Shown: positions 16,576-26,630, numbered from the stretch's first letter. The stretch is 64,000 nucleotides of DNA from Polaribacter sp. BM10 (GCF_002005425.1 NZ_CP019704.1:2686001-2750000); one strand, 5' to 3'. The notes: generated from the sequence alone by a model not told the origin. Numbers and translations are program-made.

Positions 16576-19326
16576 ATGAAGAAAATTTTATTTATTGCTT
16601 TTATAGCATTAAGTCAAGTGTTAATCGCGCAAGACAAAGGAACTTTAAAGGGTTTATTAACCGATAAAGAAACAAATAACGAGCCTTTGCCTTTTGCGAA
16701 TGTTCTAATTAAAGGTACAAATGTTGGAGCCACAACTGATTTTGATGGAAATTACTCTATTAAAGTACCTGTAGGAACACATGTTGTTTCTTTTAGTTTT
16801 TTAGGTTACAAAACTGTTGAAAAAACATTTACAATTAAAGCAGGAGAAACTGTAGTTTTAAACCAAGTTATGTCTGCAGAAGAAGGTGTAGGTTTAGATG
16901 AGGTTGTTATTAAAACATCTACAAGTAAAGAATCTGCAAATGCATTATTATTAGAACAAAAGAAAGCAACTGTAATTAAAGAAAGTATTGGTGCGCAAAC
17001 ATTAGCTAAGGTTGGTGTATCTAACGCAGCAAATGCAACAACTAAAATTTCTGGTGTTACAAAAAGTGAAGGAACTGGAAATATATTTATTAGAGGTTTA
17101 GGTGATAGATACTTATCTACAACTATGAATGGTTTAGCTATTCCTTCGGATAATGTATCAAACAAAAACATCAACTTAAACTTATTTTCTACAAGTGTTA
17201 TTAAAAATATAGGTGTAAGTAAAACATATGCTACTTCTAGTTATGCAGACCAAGGTTCTGGTAATGTAGATATAGGTTCTAAAGAGTATACTAAAAAAGG
17301 TTTTTCTATATCTGTTTCTGGTGGTACTAACACAAACGTAACAAGTTTAAACGGCGATTTTAGAACACCAATTATTAACAATGATGTTACTTTAGGTTTT
17401 CATAAAAAAACATTTGCATTACAAGATTTAATAACAAACCAAGGTTGGGGTACAGAAGCAATGTCTACACCGGTTAATTTTAGTGGTTCTTTTACTGCAG
17501 CAAATAAATTTACGGTTTTAGGTAAAGATGTAGCTGTTTTCTTAACGGGTTCTCACTCGAAATCTTTTACACACCAACAAGGTGTTTTTAATTCTTACAG
17601 ATCTAATGTTTTAGATAATAGTTTTTCTGATGCAGAGCAGTATAGTTCTGTAGCCAATACAACAGGTTATGTAAACTTCAAAATAAAATTAAACGATAAT
17701 AATAAACTTAAATACAATACACTTTTTGTAAATACAGGTAGAACAAACTTGTACGAGCAAGGTAGAAATGGTTTAGGGTATGTTTTTGATCAAGACCCGC
17801 AAGAAGAAGGCGCTTTTGTAAGAGATCAAAACTTTTTACAAACAACAATGTTTGTAAACCAATTAATGGGAGAACATAAATGGAACGAGAATAATACTAT
17901 AAATTGGGCTGGAGGTTACAATTTTGTATTAGCAGAAGAGCCAAACAGAATTAGAAACGAAGTTAATATTTTAGATATTACAAATTCGCCATTAATTCAG
18001 TATTCTCACGTTGGTGATTATCAGCAAAGAAAATCTACGCAGAAAATTCAAGATAAAGAATATACTGCTTTTATAGAAAATAAATGGGCTTTAGGTGCTA
18101 AAAACGAAGATGACGATAAGCCATATTCTTTAAATTATGGTGTAAACTTTAGACACAAAGAAAGAACTTTTAGATCTTTATTTGTTGGTGTTAGAGCAAA
18201 AGATTTTACGGCACCTTCTATAGATGATTTATCAGAAACTTTTACACCAACTAACTTTAATAATGGTTTAAGATTAAGAGTAGGTGAGGTAGATAGATAC
18301 AATGCAGATTTAGATATTATGGCAGGTTATGTAAACTTCGATTTTCAGTTAAACGAAAAGTTTTCTGGTAATTTAGGTTTACGTTACGAAAGAAATGAAT
18401 TAGATGTTACTTGGGATGTAACAAACTATGTAGGTAGAGTAGGTACAATTAATAGAGTATATGAAAGTTTATACCCAAGTGTAAATTTAAAATACGAAAT
18501 TAAAGAAAATCAATACTTACGTTTCGCATCAAGTATTACACAAACTTTACCAGAATTTAAAGAGTTAGCACCTTTCGAGTATGTTTCTCCTACAGGTCGT
18601 GTAATTAAAGGAAACCCTGAGTTAGAAAAATCTGACATTTATAATTTAGATTTAAAATACGAAATATTTCCTCAAAGAGGGCAATTGTTTTCTGCAACGG
18701 CATTTTATAAGCAAATTATAAATCCAATTAACTTAGCGCAAGCAAGAGGTTCTTCTGGTAACTTTGTGTATTCTAATACAGGTGATGAAGCAGAAGTTTA
18801 TGGTGTAGAGCTTGAAGCTAAAACAGATTTAATAAAAAATGATGACGATGAAGGTGTTTTAAACATTACTGGTAACATTACTAAAATGTGGTTAAAACAA
18901 GATTTGTTAAAAGACTTTCAATATAAGGATGTTACAGAATCGAGTTTACAAGGTGCTTCAGACTTTATTATAAATAGTTCTTTAAGTTACAGTGATAAAA
19001 AAGAAAAAGAATTTATTGCAACTTTAACTGGTAACTATTCTTCGGATAAAATATTTGCCTTAGGATCTCCAGAAGATTTTGCAAATAGTGCATCTCTTTA
19101 TAATGACGAAATTTTAGAAAAAGGGTTTGTTGCTTTAGATTTAGTTGTAAGTAAAAAACTTACAGATAATTTAGTTGTAAAGTTTGTAGGTAGAAACTTA
19201 TTAAACCCAGAAATTAAACAAACTCAAAAAGTTAGAGACTTAATTACAGAGATAGAAACAAATCAAACTGTTTTATCTTATAAGAAAGGAAGTCAACTTA
19301 CATTAAGTGTAAAATATACTTTCTAA
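16576..19326 (+). CDS. TonB-dependent receptor (phosphate-linked by context)
   Basis: Outer-membrane transporter of 916 aa. A signal peptide (1-18, ending IAQ) is followed by a carboxypeptidase-like regulatory domain (~23-105, TDFDGNYSIKVPVGTHVVSFSFLGY), a plug domain (~130-235, TKISGVTKSEGTGNIFIRGLG), a 22-strand-type barrel and a terminal aromatic residue (LTLSVKYTF). It is paired with a beta-helix-like lipoprotein gene 131 bp downstream instead of a classical SusD. The adjacent PiT gene and the phased operator array suggest uptake of phosphate or a phosphorylated compound (inference). A regulatory region is shared with the transporter; nothing else coding lies in 16316-16575. Confidence 0.92.
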   Translation: MKKILFIAFIALSQVLIAQDKGTLKGLLTDKETNNEPLPFANVLIKGTNVGATTDFDGNYSIKVPVGTHVVSFSFLGYKTVEKTFTIKAGETVVLNQVMSAEEGVGLDEVVIKTSTSKESANALLLEQKKATVIKESIGAQTLAKVGVSNAANATTKISGVTKSEGTGNIFIRGLGDRYLSTTMNGLAIPSDNVSNKNINLNLFSTSVIKNIGVSKTYATSSYADQGSGNVDIGSKEYTKKGFSISVSGGTNTNVTSLNGDFRTPIINNDVTLGFHKKTFALQDLITNQGWGTEAMSTPVNFSGSFTAANKFTVLGKDVAVFLTGSHSKSFTHQQGVFNSYRSNVLDNSFSDAEQYSSVANTTGYVNFKIKLNDNNKLKYNTLFVNTGRTNLYEQGRNGLGYVFDQDPQEEGAFVRDQNFLQTTMFVNQLMGEHKWNENNTINWAGGYNFVLAEEPNRIRNEVNILDITNSPLIQYSHVGDYQQRKSTQKIQDKEYTAFIENKWALGAKNEDDDKPYSLNYGVNFRHKERTFRSLFVGVRAKDFTAPSIDDLSETFTPTNFNNGLRLRVGEVDRYNADLDIMAGYVNFDFQLNEKFSGNLGLRYERNELDVTWDVTNYVGRVGTINRVYESLYPSVNLKYEIKENQYLRFASSITQTLPEFKELAPFEYVSPTGRVIKGNPELEKSDIYNLDLKYEIFPQRGQLFSATAFYKQIINPINLAQARGSSGNFVYSNTGDEAEVYGVELEAKTDLIKNDDDEGVLNITGNITKMWLKQDLLKDFQYKDVTESSLQGASDFIINSSLSYSDKKEKEFIATLTGNYSSDKIFALGSPEDFANSASLYNDEILEKGFVALDLVVSKKLTDNLVVKFVGRNLLNPEIKQTQKVRDLITEIETNQTVLSYKKGSQLTLSVKYTF

Positions 19327-19333
19327 GTATTGG

Positions 19334-19349
19334 TTAACGATTATTTAAC
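19334..19349 (+). promoter_or_regulatory. Two phased TTAAC repeats before the lipoprotein gene
   Basis: TTAAC at 19334-19338 and 19345-19349, 11 bp apart, as in the array upstream of the receptor. I find no good -7 box at the matching distance. The site may be chance in AT-rich DNA or an internal promoter. Confidence 0.3.
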
Positions 19350-19457
19350 AAAAGGGTATTTTTTATAATAAATGCTAACATAGGATTAATATTTACATAA
19401 AGAAAAGAAAAGGATTAGTTGATTTCTTTGTGGAAAATTAAAATCAAACAAAATACA

Positions 19458-21470
19458 ATGAAAAAATCAGTTTTTAAAATTCTTAATATCGTAGCTTTTT
19501 CGCTTGCTACTTTAACATTAACCAATTGTGGTAGTGATGAGCCAGATATTATTTTACCAGGTAACGAATCTGAAGTTATAGAAAACTTAAAGATTGGGAT
19601 AATGAATGGTAATTTAGATGAAGATTACACATTAGATCCTGGTGTGGCATATAATCTTAATGCAGCTTTTACTATTGACTCTGGTGCTAAATTAACAATA
19701 CCAGCAGGAACTAAAATTCAAGCATTAAACAACGGAACAAGCGTTTTTATCGCAGTTTTACAAGGTGGTCAAATAGATATTCAAGGTACAGCATCATCTC
19801 CAGTAATTATGTCTTCAGCTTCAGGAAATCCTGGTGATTGGGGTGGTTTAACTCTTTGTGGTGAAGCTACAACAACTGCAGGTGTAGATGCAGAAGCAGA
19901 AGTTGGTGGTTTTATTTATGGTGGTACTAACGATCAAGACAGTTCTGGTTCTATTAACTATTTAGTTATTAAAGGTACAGGTGCTCAAATTAGCTTAAAC
20001 TCTCAATATAATGGTGTTTCTTTTTACGCTGTAGGTTCTGGTACAACTGTAAGCAATGTTGCTGTTATAGATGGTTCTGATGATGGTGTTGAGTTTTTTG
20101 GTGGTACAGTTTCTGTTTCTAACTTATACTTAGAAAACAACGAAGATGATTCTATCGATTGGACAGAAGGATGGAATGGAACAGTAAATACTGCTTATAT
20201 TTCTCATACTAAATCTGGTTTTTCTACTGCATTCGAAGGAGATAAAGATAACGGAAATCCTAAATTTAACGATATTACAGCTATTTCTACTGTTGGTGGT
20301 AAAGCTTTACAATTCAAAAAGAATTCTGGAGGAACAATCTCTGGATTATCTTTAAGTGGTTATGATGTAGATTTAGATATGGCAGATGGTGGTGCTACTT
20401 CTAATGTAGTTTTTTCTGATGGATACACGCCAGTTGCTTTAGCTACAGAAGAAGAAATGACTGCTTCAGGTGAGTACTTCTATACATTAAACACAACTGT
20501 TGTGCCAACTGTTGCAGCTTCTGCATTCGATTGGGTACCAACAGATTTATCTTTTGAAACTAGTGCTTTACAAGGTGCTGTAACTACAGATGTAACTTTA
20601 GACGCTTCTGTTAACTATACATTAAACTCTTCTTACATTGTACAATCTGGTGCAACTTTAACAATTCCTGCAGGAACAAAAATTACTGCAAGAAACGGTG
20701 GAACTGGTGTTTACATTGCAGTTTTACAAGGTGGTAAGATAGATATTCAAGGTACTGCAACTAACCCAGTAGTTATTGCATCTGCTTCTGGTGAGCCAGG
20801 AGATTGGGGTGGATTAACAATTTGTGGTAAAGCAACAACATCTGCGGGTGTTAATGCAGAAGCAGAAGTTGGTGGTTTTATTTACGGTGGAACAGAAGAT
20901 GCGGATGATTCTGGATCTATTAAGTATTTAGTAATTAAAGGAACAGGTGCTCAGATTAATTCTGAATCTCAATACAACGGAGTTTCTTTTTACGCTGTAG
21001 GTTCTGGTACAACTGTAGAAAACATTTCTGTAGTTGATGGTGCAGATGATGGTGTAGAGTTTTTCGGTGGAACAGTTTCTGCTTCAAACTTATACTTAGA
21101 AAATAACGAAGATGATTCTGTAGACTGGACAGAAGGATGGAATGGTACTGTAACTAATACTTACATTTCTCATACTAAATCTGGTTTTTCTACTGCTTTT
21201 GAAGGTGATAAGGCTAACGGAAACCCTAAATTTGTAAACTTAACTGCTATTTCTACTGTAGATGGTACTGCTTTACAATTTAAAAAGACTTCTGGTGCAA
21301 CTATTACTAACATTTGGTTAGAAGGTTATGCTAAGAATATTGATATGAAAGACAATGGTCCTTTAGCAAATGTTATTATAGATGGTGTTGCAGCAACAAC
21401 TACAGCAGACTATAAAACAGGAACTAAAGTAGATGTTTCTACTTGGACTTGGAAAAGTGCAGGTTTATAA
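19458..21470 (+). CDS. Surface lipoprotein with two large homologous beta-helix-like repeats
   Basis: I chose ATG 19458 (MKKSVFKILNIVAF). An upstream in-frame TTG would add 13 residues before the signal sequence. The signal peptide ends in a lipobox (TLTNCGSDE), giving a 670-aa lipoprotein. After a short linker the protein holds two ~290-aa copies of one domain. Shared landmarks are AGTKI, IAVLQGG, GDWGGLT, EAEVGGFIYGG, DDGVEFFGGTVS, WTEGWNGT and GFSTAFEGDK. The regular short strands and Gly/Asn turns suggest a right-handed beta-helix (inference). It probably works with the receptor upstream as an outer-membrane capture partner. A terminator follows. Confidence 0.85.
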   Translation: MKKSVFKILNIVAFSLATLTLTNCGSDEPDIILPGNESEVIENLKIGIMNGNLDEDYTLDPGVAYNLNAAFTIDSGAKLTIPAGTKIQALNNGTSVFIAVLQGGQIDIQGTASSPVIMSSASGNPGDWGGLTLCGEATTTAGVDAEAEVGGFIYGGTNDQDSSGSINYLVIKGTGAQISLNSQYNGVSFYAVGSGTTVSNVAVIDGSDDGVEFFGGTVSVSNLYLENNEDDSIDWTEGWNGTVNTAYISHTKSGFSTAFEGDKDNGNPKFNDITAISTVGGKALQFKKNSGGTISGLSLSGYDVDLDMADGGATSNVVFSDGYTPVALATEEEMTASGEYFYTLNTTVVPTVAASAFDWVPTDLSFETSALQGAVTTDVTLDASVNYTLNSSYIVQSGATLTIPAGTKITARNGGTGVYIAVLQGGKIDIQGTATNPVVIASASGEPGDWGGLTICGKATTSAGVNAEAEVGGFIYGGTEDADDSGSIKYLVIKGTGAQINSESQYNGVSFYAVGSGTTVENISVVDGADDGVEFFGGTVSASNLYLENNEDDSVDWTEGWNGTVTNTYISHTKSGFSTAFEGDKANGNPKFVNLTAISTVDGTALQFKKTSGATITNIWLEGYAKNIDMKDNGPLANVIIDGVAATTTADYKTGTKVDVSTWTWKSAGL

Positions 21471-21490
21471 TCTAATACTTTTATAAAAAT

Positions 21491-21520
21491 TAAAAAGCAG
21501 GCTTTAAGCCTGCTTTTTTT
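21491..21520. terminator. Bidirectional terminator
   Basis: AAAAGCAGGCTT / AAGCCTGCTTTT hairpin with flanking A and T runs, between the convergent beta-helix lipoprotein (+) and HMA-domain gene (-). Confidence 0.92.
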
Positions 21521-21542
21521 AATTTATAGAATTACTGTTGTT

Positions 21543-22016
21543 TTAAACAGTTTCTTTTTTGTCGCAACAAGCCATTTTACAATCTTCTGCACAAATCATT
21601 TTACCATCAATTGTTTTACCAGAACAACAGCCTTTTTTTTCTGCTTTTAATTCACACTTTTCTTTACAATCAGCAGAACAAGTATGTGATTTTTTAGTTT
21701 TAGTTACTTTTGTTAAAGTTTCTGAAGCCGTATATAAATCTCCGCCAGCAATTCCGTTAACATAAGCAATCAATTCGCTTTTAGATGTTGTGTTTGCATC
21801 GTAAGCAATGTTAGCAATACTATCAGTAAAAACAACTTTAGCATCTATTACACCTTCTTTTTTAGATAATTTAGATTGAATTGTTTTTGCGCAACCAATT
21901 TCGCAAGTCATACCAGAAATAGCTAGAGATACATTCTCTTTTTTTACATCTTTAGCACATCCTATAAAAACGAAACAAGTAATAGCTATAGAAAATAATA
22001 TTCTTTTAGTGTTCAT
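21543..22016 (-). CDS. Heavy-metal-associated domain lipoprotein
   Basis: The 157-aa protein has a lipoprotein signal (ITCFVFIGCAKD, Cys20) and an HMA-like fold (~residues 28-95). The metal loop is GMTCEIGCAKT, so the Cys are separated by three residues instead of the usual CxxC. The C-terminus is Cys-rich (CSADCKEKCELK; CCSGK; CAEDCKMACC) and could bind several thiophilic ions. It is likely a periplasmic or outer-membrane metal-binding protein, for copper or a similar ion (inference). It diverges from the EamA transporter gene. No metal ATPase is adjacent. Confidence 0.85.
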   Translation of the reverse strand: MNTKRILFSIAITCFVFIGCAKDVKKENVSLAISGMTCEIGCAKTIQSKLSKKEGVIDAKVVFTDSIANIAYDANTTSKSELIAYVNGIAGGDLYTASETLTKVTKTKKSHTCSADCKEKCELKAEKKGCCSGKTIDGKMICAEDCKMACCDKKETV

Positions 22017-22110
22017 AATATTTAATTATTAAATTATGTTACAAATTTATCAATAATCGTGTTTATATTTTAATATTTGTTACACTTTTGTACTCAGAAA
22101 TATACGAAGC

Positions 22111-22986
22111 ATGAATAATCAGCAACAAAAATGGTTGTATTTAACCTTACTTTCTTTGGTTTGGGGTAGTTCTTTTATTCTGATGAAAAAAGCCTTATTG
22201 GGTGTTACACCAATACAGTTGGGTGCGTTAAGAATGATTTTTACTTCGATATTTTTATTGTTAGTCGCTTTTCCGTCACTTAAAAAAATTAAGAAAAAGC
22301 ATTATAAATACATCGTTTTTACATCTATTGCCGGCACTTTTGTACCTGGGTTTTTATTTGCTTTTGCAATTACTACAATAGACAGCTCTATTGTTTCAAT
22401 TTTAAATTCTTTAACGCCTTTTAATACGCTTATTTTTGGTGCAATTGTATTTGGTTTCGGATTTAAAAGAACACAACTATATGGTATTTTAATTGGTTTA
22501 ATTGGTACATTAATTTTGATTTTAAAAGGAGCAGCTCTAAATCCTGATCAAAATTATTGGTATGCGTTTCTAATTATTATAGCTTCGATAGGTTATGCTT
22601 TTAATGCTAACATGGTAAAAAAGTATTTAAATGATTTAAATGCTTTGTCTATTGTTACTGGTAATTTTTTATTATTGATTGTGCCTGCTTTTATCGTTTT
22701 AAGCTTTACAGATTTTTTTAAAAATTTTGATTTTAATGATAAGGTTTTGATGCAGTCTTTAGGGTATTTAGCTATCTTATCAATTGTAGGAACAGGAATC
22801 GCAAAAACAATATACAATAAATTGGTTCATATTTCAGATCCAGTTTTTTCATCATCTGTAACATATTTAATTCCGTTAGTAGCCATTTTTTGGGGAGTTT
22901 TAGACGGAGAAAAGTTAAGTCCTCTTCAAATATTTGCTGGTGTAATTATACTTTTTGGAGTTTATCTAGTAAATAAGAAAAAATAA
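22111..22986 (+). CDS. EamA/DMT-family transporter
   Basis: The 291-aa inner-membrane protein has ten hydrophobic segments arranged as two EamA repeats (about residues 8-140 and 150-288). It has the family start (LSLVWGSSFILMKKAL) and end (SPLQIFAGVIILFGVYLVNKKK). Members move metabolites such as amino acids or nucleobases, and the substrate cannot be read from sequence. It stands alone between a divergent HMA gene and a terminator. Confidence 0.9.
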   Translation: MNNQQQKWLYLTLLSLVWGSSFILMKKALLGVTPIQLGALRMIFTSIFLLLVAFPSLKKIKKKHYKYIVFTSIAGTFVPGFLFAFAITTIDSSIVSILNSLTPFNTLIFGAIVFGFGFKRTQLYGILIGLIGTLILILKGAALNPDQNYWYAFLIIIASIGYAFNANMVKKYLNDLNALSIVTGNFLLLIVPAFIVLSFTDFFKNFDFNDKVLMQSLGYLAILSIVGTGIAKTIYNKLVHISDPVFSSSVTYLIPLVAIFWGVLDGEKLSPLQIFAGVIILFGVYLVNKKK

Positions 22987-23016
22987 AAAGAGCCAAGAAT
23001 AATTTCTTGGCTCTTT
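22987..23016. terminator. Bidirectional terminator
   Basis: AAAGAGCCAAGAA / TTCTTGGCTCTTT, a 13-bp stem with a 4-base loop, between the convergent EamA (+) and M16 (-) genes. Confidence 0.93.
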
Positions 23017-23041
23017 ATAAAATGTATGATTCTAAAGTTGA

Positions 23042-25096
23042 TTAGTTAAAATCTGCATCAGAAACACCTTCATTTATTTTAATTTCTTTTACAACAAAAT
23101 CTAAGTTCATTGGTCCAGATTTAATTCCGATTGCATGCGGAAACTTAACTCCGTTAACTTCTTTGTAATCAGAATAAACAGTTGGGGTTTTTACTTCTTT
23201 TCCGTCTGGAGTTTTAGTAGTCGTAATTTCTTTAACTTTTAATCCGGTAGTTACATCATAAAATACTTCTTTGTCATTAAACCCTAAAACATAAGCATTT
23301 TTACCATCTAAAGGCTCTATTCTTAAAAGTTTACCAGCGCTGTAAGCTAAATCACTAAAAAGTGCGTTACCGCTTTTAGCTTTAGTAATTTGTTCTGCAG
23401 TCATATCTTTTTTCTGACCTCTTGCAGAAGAATATCCTGTGGCTCCATTAAAAACAGTTTTTTGCATTACATTACCCATAACCGCAATTTCTTGAGAAGA
23501 TTTATTAGGTGCAGCAGCTTTCATTGTCATTACTAAAGGCGTACCTTGTATAGTTGCATTAGAAACAATCATGGTAGTTTTTACAGTCATAACTTTGTCT
23601 TTACCACCAATAGCATTTAAATATTTATTAACTACTGTTTCTGCAGTCATTCCTTCAGGAATTGGCATAGTCATTTCTGGTTTTTCAGTAGGATTTCCTT
23701 CTTTATCAAAATAACTAATTACATAATCTGTTTTTTCTAAGTTTTTAAGAACGTCAATTCCTCTACCAGTTACCATAATTCTAGCTTTATCTCCTCTAAA
23801 ATATTTGATAGCAGCATTTTGAACATCATCTACAGTTACAGAGTTGATGTTTTTAATATAGTTAGCATAAAAATCTTCTGGTAAATCATATAAAGCAATG
23901 TTTAAAGCATAACTTGCTGCAGTAGCAGGTTTTTGGACATCCATTACAAAGCCACCAATGTATTCTTCTTTAGCATCTTGTAATTCTTTTTCTGTAACTT
24001 TTTGGTAACGAATTTTGTTAATTTCTTTTTTGATTTCTACAATAGCGCTATCGGTTACCATGTTTCTAACACTTGCAGTTGCTCTAAAAGTTGCTGTGTT
24101 GTCTTCTCTACTTTGGCTAATACCAGAGTAGGAACCATAAGTATAGGCTTTGTCTTCTCTTAAGTTATTAAAAAGTCTTGCAGAACCACCGCCACCAAGA
24201 ATCTTATTGGCTAATAAAGCAGCGTAATAATCTTTGTCTCCTAAAGTTAAATCTGTAGTATTAATTACAGAAATTTCAGATTGTTTTGCGTTTGGCATGT
24301 TTACAAAACTAATTGCTGATGTTGGTAAGTTTTTTGGAGCAGGATAAGTTGATGTTGGGATTTCTCCTTTTTGCCAACCTTCAAATAAATCTTTTACTAA
24401 CTTTTTAGTTTCTTTTGGATTGATATCACCAACAATAATTAAATAAGCATTGTTAGGTTTGTAATATGTATTGTAATTGTTTTTTACATCTTGTAACGTA
24501 ATAGCATTTACAGTTTCTTTGCTTGTAAATTCTCCGTAAGGATGATTTTTACCATACACTAAAATATTTTGAACTCTACCTGCAATTGCTGGGACATTTT
24601 TTTCTGTAGATTTTAAATTCTCTAAAGTAACTTCTTTTTCTTTGTCGAATTCTTCTTGAGAAAATGTAGAGTTTTTAACACCGTCTGCCATTAAACCCAA
24701 AACCTCTGGAAAATATTTTTTTAATGATCTAGCAGAAGCGCCAGTACTGTAATAACTTACACTTGCACCTAAAAAATCTACTTTTTCATTAAAATCATCC
24801 TTAGAAATATTAGTAGTTCCTCTACCTAATAAGCTTCCCATCATACCAGAAACACCAGAAATATTTCCTTCTAAATAAGGTTTATTGTCTATTCTTAAAG
24901 TAGCAGAAACTCTAGGTAATTTATGGTTTTCTACCATTATTACTGTTAATCCGTTGTTTAAAGAGAATTTTTCTGCACTTCCTAATTTTACAACAGGATC
25001 TGGTCCTGGTGTAGGCATTTTACTTCTGTCTATTTGCGCATTTGTGGCAAAAGACATGGTTATAACTGCTATAATTGATAAAATTTTTGTCTTCAT
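23042..25096 (-). CDS. M16-family peptidase homologue, catalytically silent subunit, with LolA-like C-terminal domain
   Basis: The 684-aa exported protein (signal peptide 1-20) has two M16 half-domains (~40-240 and ~245-450). The HxxEH zinc motif is absent where expected (GVSGMMGSLLGRGT). The second half keeps the substrate-binding type motif (DKAYTYGSYSGIS). This is the pattern of the non-catalytic partner of two-subunit M16B peptidases. The last ~200 residues (VVNKYLNAIGGKDKVM to the end) resemble LolA/LolB-like lipid-binding folds. It follows the catalytic subunit gene by 9 bp, so the two probably form a periplasmic heterodimer. Confidence 0.9.
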   Translation of the reverse strand: MKTKILSIIAVITMSFATNAQIDRSKMPTPGPDPVVKLGSAEKFSLNNGLTVIMVENHKLPRVSATLRIDNKPYLEGNISGVSGMMGSLLGRGTTNISKDDFNEKVDFLGASVSYYSTGASARSLKKYFPEVLGLMADGVKNSTFSQEEFDKEKEVTLENLKSTEKNVPAIAGRVQNILVYGKNHPYGEFTSKETVNAITLQDVKNNYNTYYKPNNAYLIIVGDINPKETKKLVKDLFEGWQKGEIPTSTYPAPKNLPTSAISFVNMPNAKQSEISVINTTDLTLGDKDYYAALLANKILGGGGSARLFNNLREDKAYTYGSYSGISQSREDNTATFRATASVRNMVTDSAIVEIKKEINKIRYQKVTEKELQDAKEEYIGGFVMDVQKPATAASYALNIALYDLPEDFYANYIKNINSVTVDDVQNAAIKYFRGDKARIMVTGRGIDVLKNLEKTDYVISYFDKEGNPTEKPEMTMPIPEGMTAETVVNKYLNAIGGKDKVMTVKTTMIVSNATIQGTPLVMTMKAAAPNKSSQEIAVMGNVMQKTVFNGATGYSSARGQKKDMTAEQITKAKSGNALFSDLAYSAGKLLRIEPLDGKNAYVLGFNDKEVFYDVTTGLKVKEITTTKTPDGKEVKTPTVYSDYKEVNGVKFPHAIGIKSGPMNLDFVVKEIKINEGVSDADFN

Positions 25097-25105
25097 CTTT
25101 CTTAA

Positions 25106-26413
25106 TTATTTTTTCTTAGGTAAGTACTCTAAGATTAATCTTTGATTCTTGTTTAAATATTTTTTTGCAACTTCTCTAATTTCTTCACGGGTAATAGATC
25201 TATAAATATCTATTTCAGAATTTATTAAATTAGTATCACCGTACATTACGTGGTATCTAGCCAAAGAATTTGCAATACCTACCACGCTAGAATTTGAGTT
25301 TACGTAATTGTTTTCAAATTGATTTTGAATTTTTTGGTAATCTTTTTCAGAAATTAAATCTGTTTGAATTTTTAAAATTTCTTCATCAATTTCTTTGATT
25401 AAATCCATTAAAGGAGTTTTTCCTAAAGGAATACCAAAAAGTGCGTACACACCATAATCTTGCTGAGAAACATTTGCAGCTTGTACTGCTAAAGCCATTT
25501 TCTTTTTATCTACAATTTTTTTGTACAAAACAGAACTTTTACCACCGCTTAAATATGTAGAAATCATATCTAAAACCTTAGAATCTCTTGTTTTAAAAGA
25601 AGGAGTTCTATAAGCCGCTACAATTGCAGGTATTTGAATATTCTCGTCATAAGCTTTAGCTTTAAACTCTTTTGTAATAGGTTCTTCTTTCGGGAAAGTT
25701 CTTACTACTTCTTCACCTCTTGGAATTGGTCCAAAATAATCTTCAATCATTTTTTTAGTAGCAGCAATATCCATATCACCAGCAACTACTAAAGTTGCAT
25801 TGTTTGGTACATAGTATTTTTTGTTAAAAGCTAAAAACTCTTCTAACGTAGCAGCGTCTAAATGATCCATATACCCAACATTTGGATCTTTATAAGGATG
25901 CACTTTAAAGATGTTTTTAGATATTTCTGGTAAAAGATTAGAATACGGTCTTGTACGTTGTCTTTTTTCTTCTTTTACAACTTCATTCTGAATGTCTACA
26001 CCTTCTTGTTTGATAATTGGATGCAATAAACGTTCAGATTCCATCCATAAACCTAATTCTAATTTATTAGAAGGAAAAATTTCATAATAGTAAGTTCTAT
26101 CTTGAGATGTGTTTGCATTATTTCTTCCTCCGTTAGAAGAAACAATTTTAAACCATTCTCCTTTTTTTATGTTTTTAGTTCCTTCAAATAATAAATGTTC
26201 AAAGAAATGTGCAAAACCTGTTCTTTTTCTGTCACCATCTTTACCGCCAACACCATACATTACAGAAGTAATAATTACTGGGGCAGATTTGTCTTGATGC
26301 AGTATTACATGTAGTCCGTTGTCTAACTTGTACTCTTCAAACTCAACCTTTTGTGCGTTTGCAGAAAATGCAATCAACAATGCTGAAGCAAGAGATAAAA
26401 TACTTTTTTTCAT
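25106..26413 (-). CDS. M16-family zinc peptidase, catalytic subunit
   Basis: The 435-aa exported protein (signal peptide ending SANA) carries the inverted zinc motif HFFEH in GFAHFFEHLLFEGT (about residues 65-69) and the downstream Glu in the ESERLL helix. The second half-domain follows (AAYRTPSF). It is the active partner of the inactive subunit encoded 9 bp downstream. The role is probably degradation of peptides or misfolded segments in the periplasm. The 266-bp gap upstream (26414-26679) holds the divergent rplU promoter and no gene. Confidence 0.93.
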   Translation of the reverse strand: MKKSILSLASALLIAFSANAQKVEFEEYKLDNGLHVILHQDKSAPVIITSVMYGVGGKDGDRKRTGFAHFFEHLLFEGTKNIKKGEWFKIVSSNGGRNNANTSQDRTYYYEIFPSNKLELGLWMESERLLHPIIKQEGVDIQNEVVKEEKRQRTRPYSNLLPEISKNIFKVHPYKDPNVGYMDHLDAATLEEFLAFNKKYYVPNNATLVVAGDMDIAATKKMIEDYFGPIPRGEEVVRTFPKEEPITKEFKAKAYDENIQIPAIVAAYRTPSFKTRDSKVLDMISTYLSGGKSSVLYKKIVDKKKMALAVQAANVSQQDYGVYALFGIPLGKTPLMDLIKEIDEEILKIQTDLISEKDYQKIQNQFENNYVNSNSSVVGIANSLARYHVMYGDTNLINSEIDIYRSITREEIREVAKKYLNKNQRLILEYLPKKK

Positions 26414-26591
26414 TTATTTTTTATTTAATTAATAGTTGATGCTTTGTATGACGCAGATAAATTATCTTTGTTACAACAAATTAACTTTTTTTGTAAGTTA
26501 TTTTCAAAAATAGTGAGAATCTTATAAAATGTAAAGAGCAAACCGTGTTTATTTGCTTGATTATTAAATAGTTTATTTTTTTACAGCAATG

Positions 26592-26630
26592 TTGTAGAGT
26601 TGCAAAAAATATGTATATTTGCATCCGCAT
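26592..26630 (+). promoter_or_regulatory. Promoter of rplU-rpmA
   Basis: TTG (26592-26594), 19 bp, then TATATTTG (26614-26621), followed by CATCCGCATTTT. This is a near-perfect Bacteroidota housekeeping promoter. The -7 box and the next 12 bases are identical to those upstream of the HU gene at 43003-43022. Confidence 0.8.

Noticed and set aside
19334..19379. A third full Pho-type array before the lipoprotein gene
   Set aside because: Only two repeats are in phase, a third TAAC is out of phase, and no -7 box stands at the matching distance.
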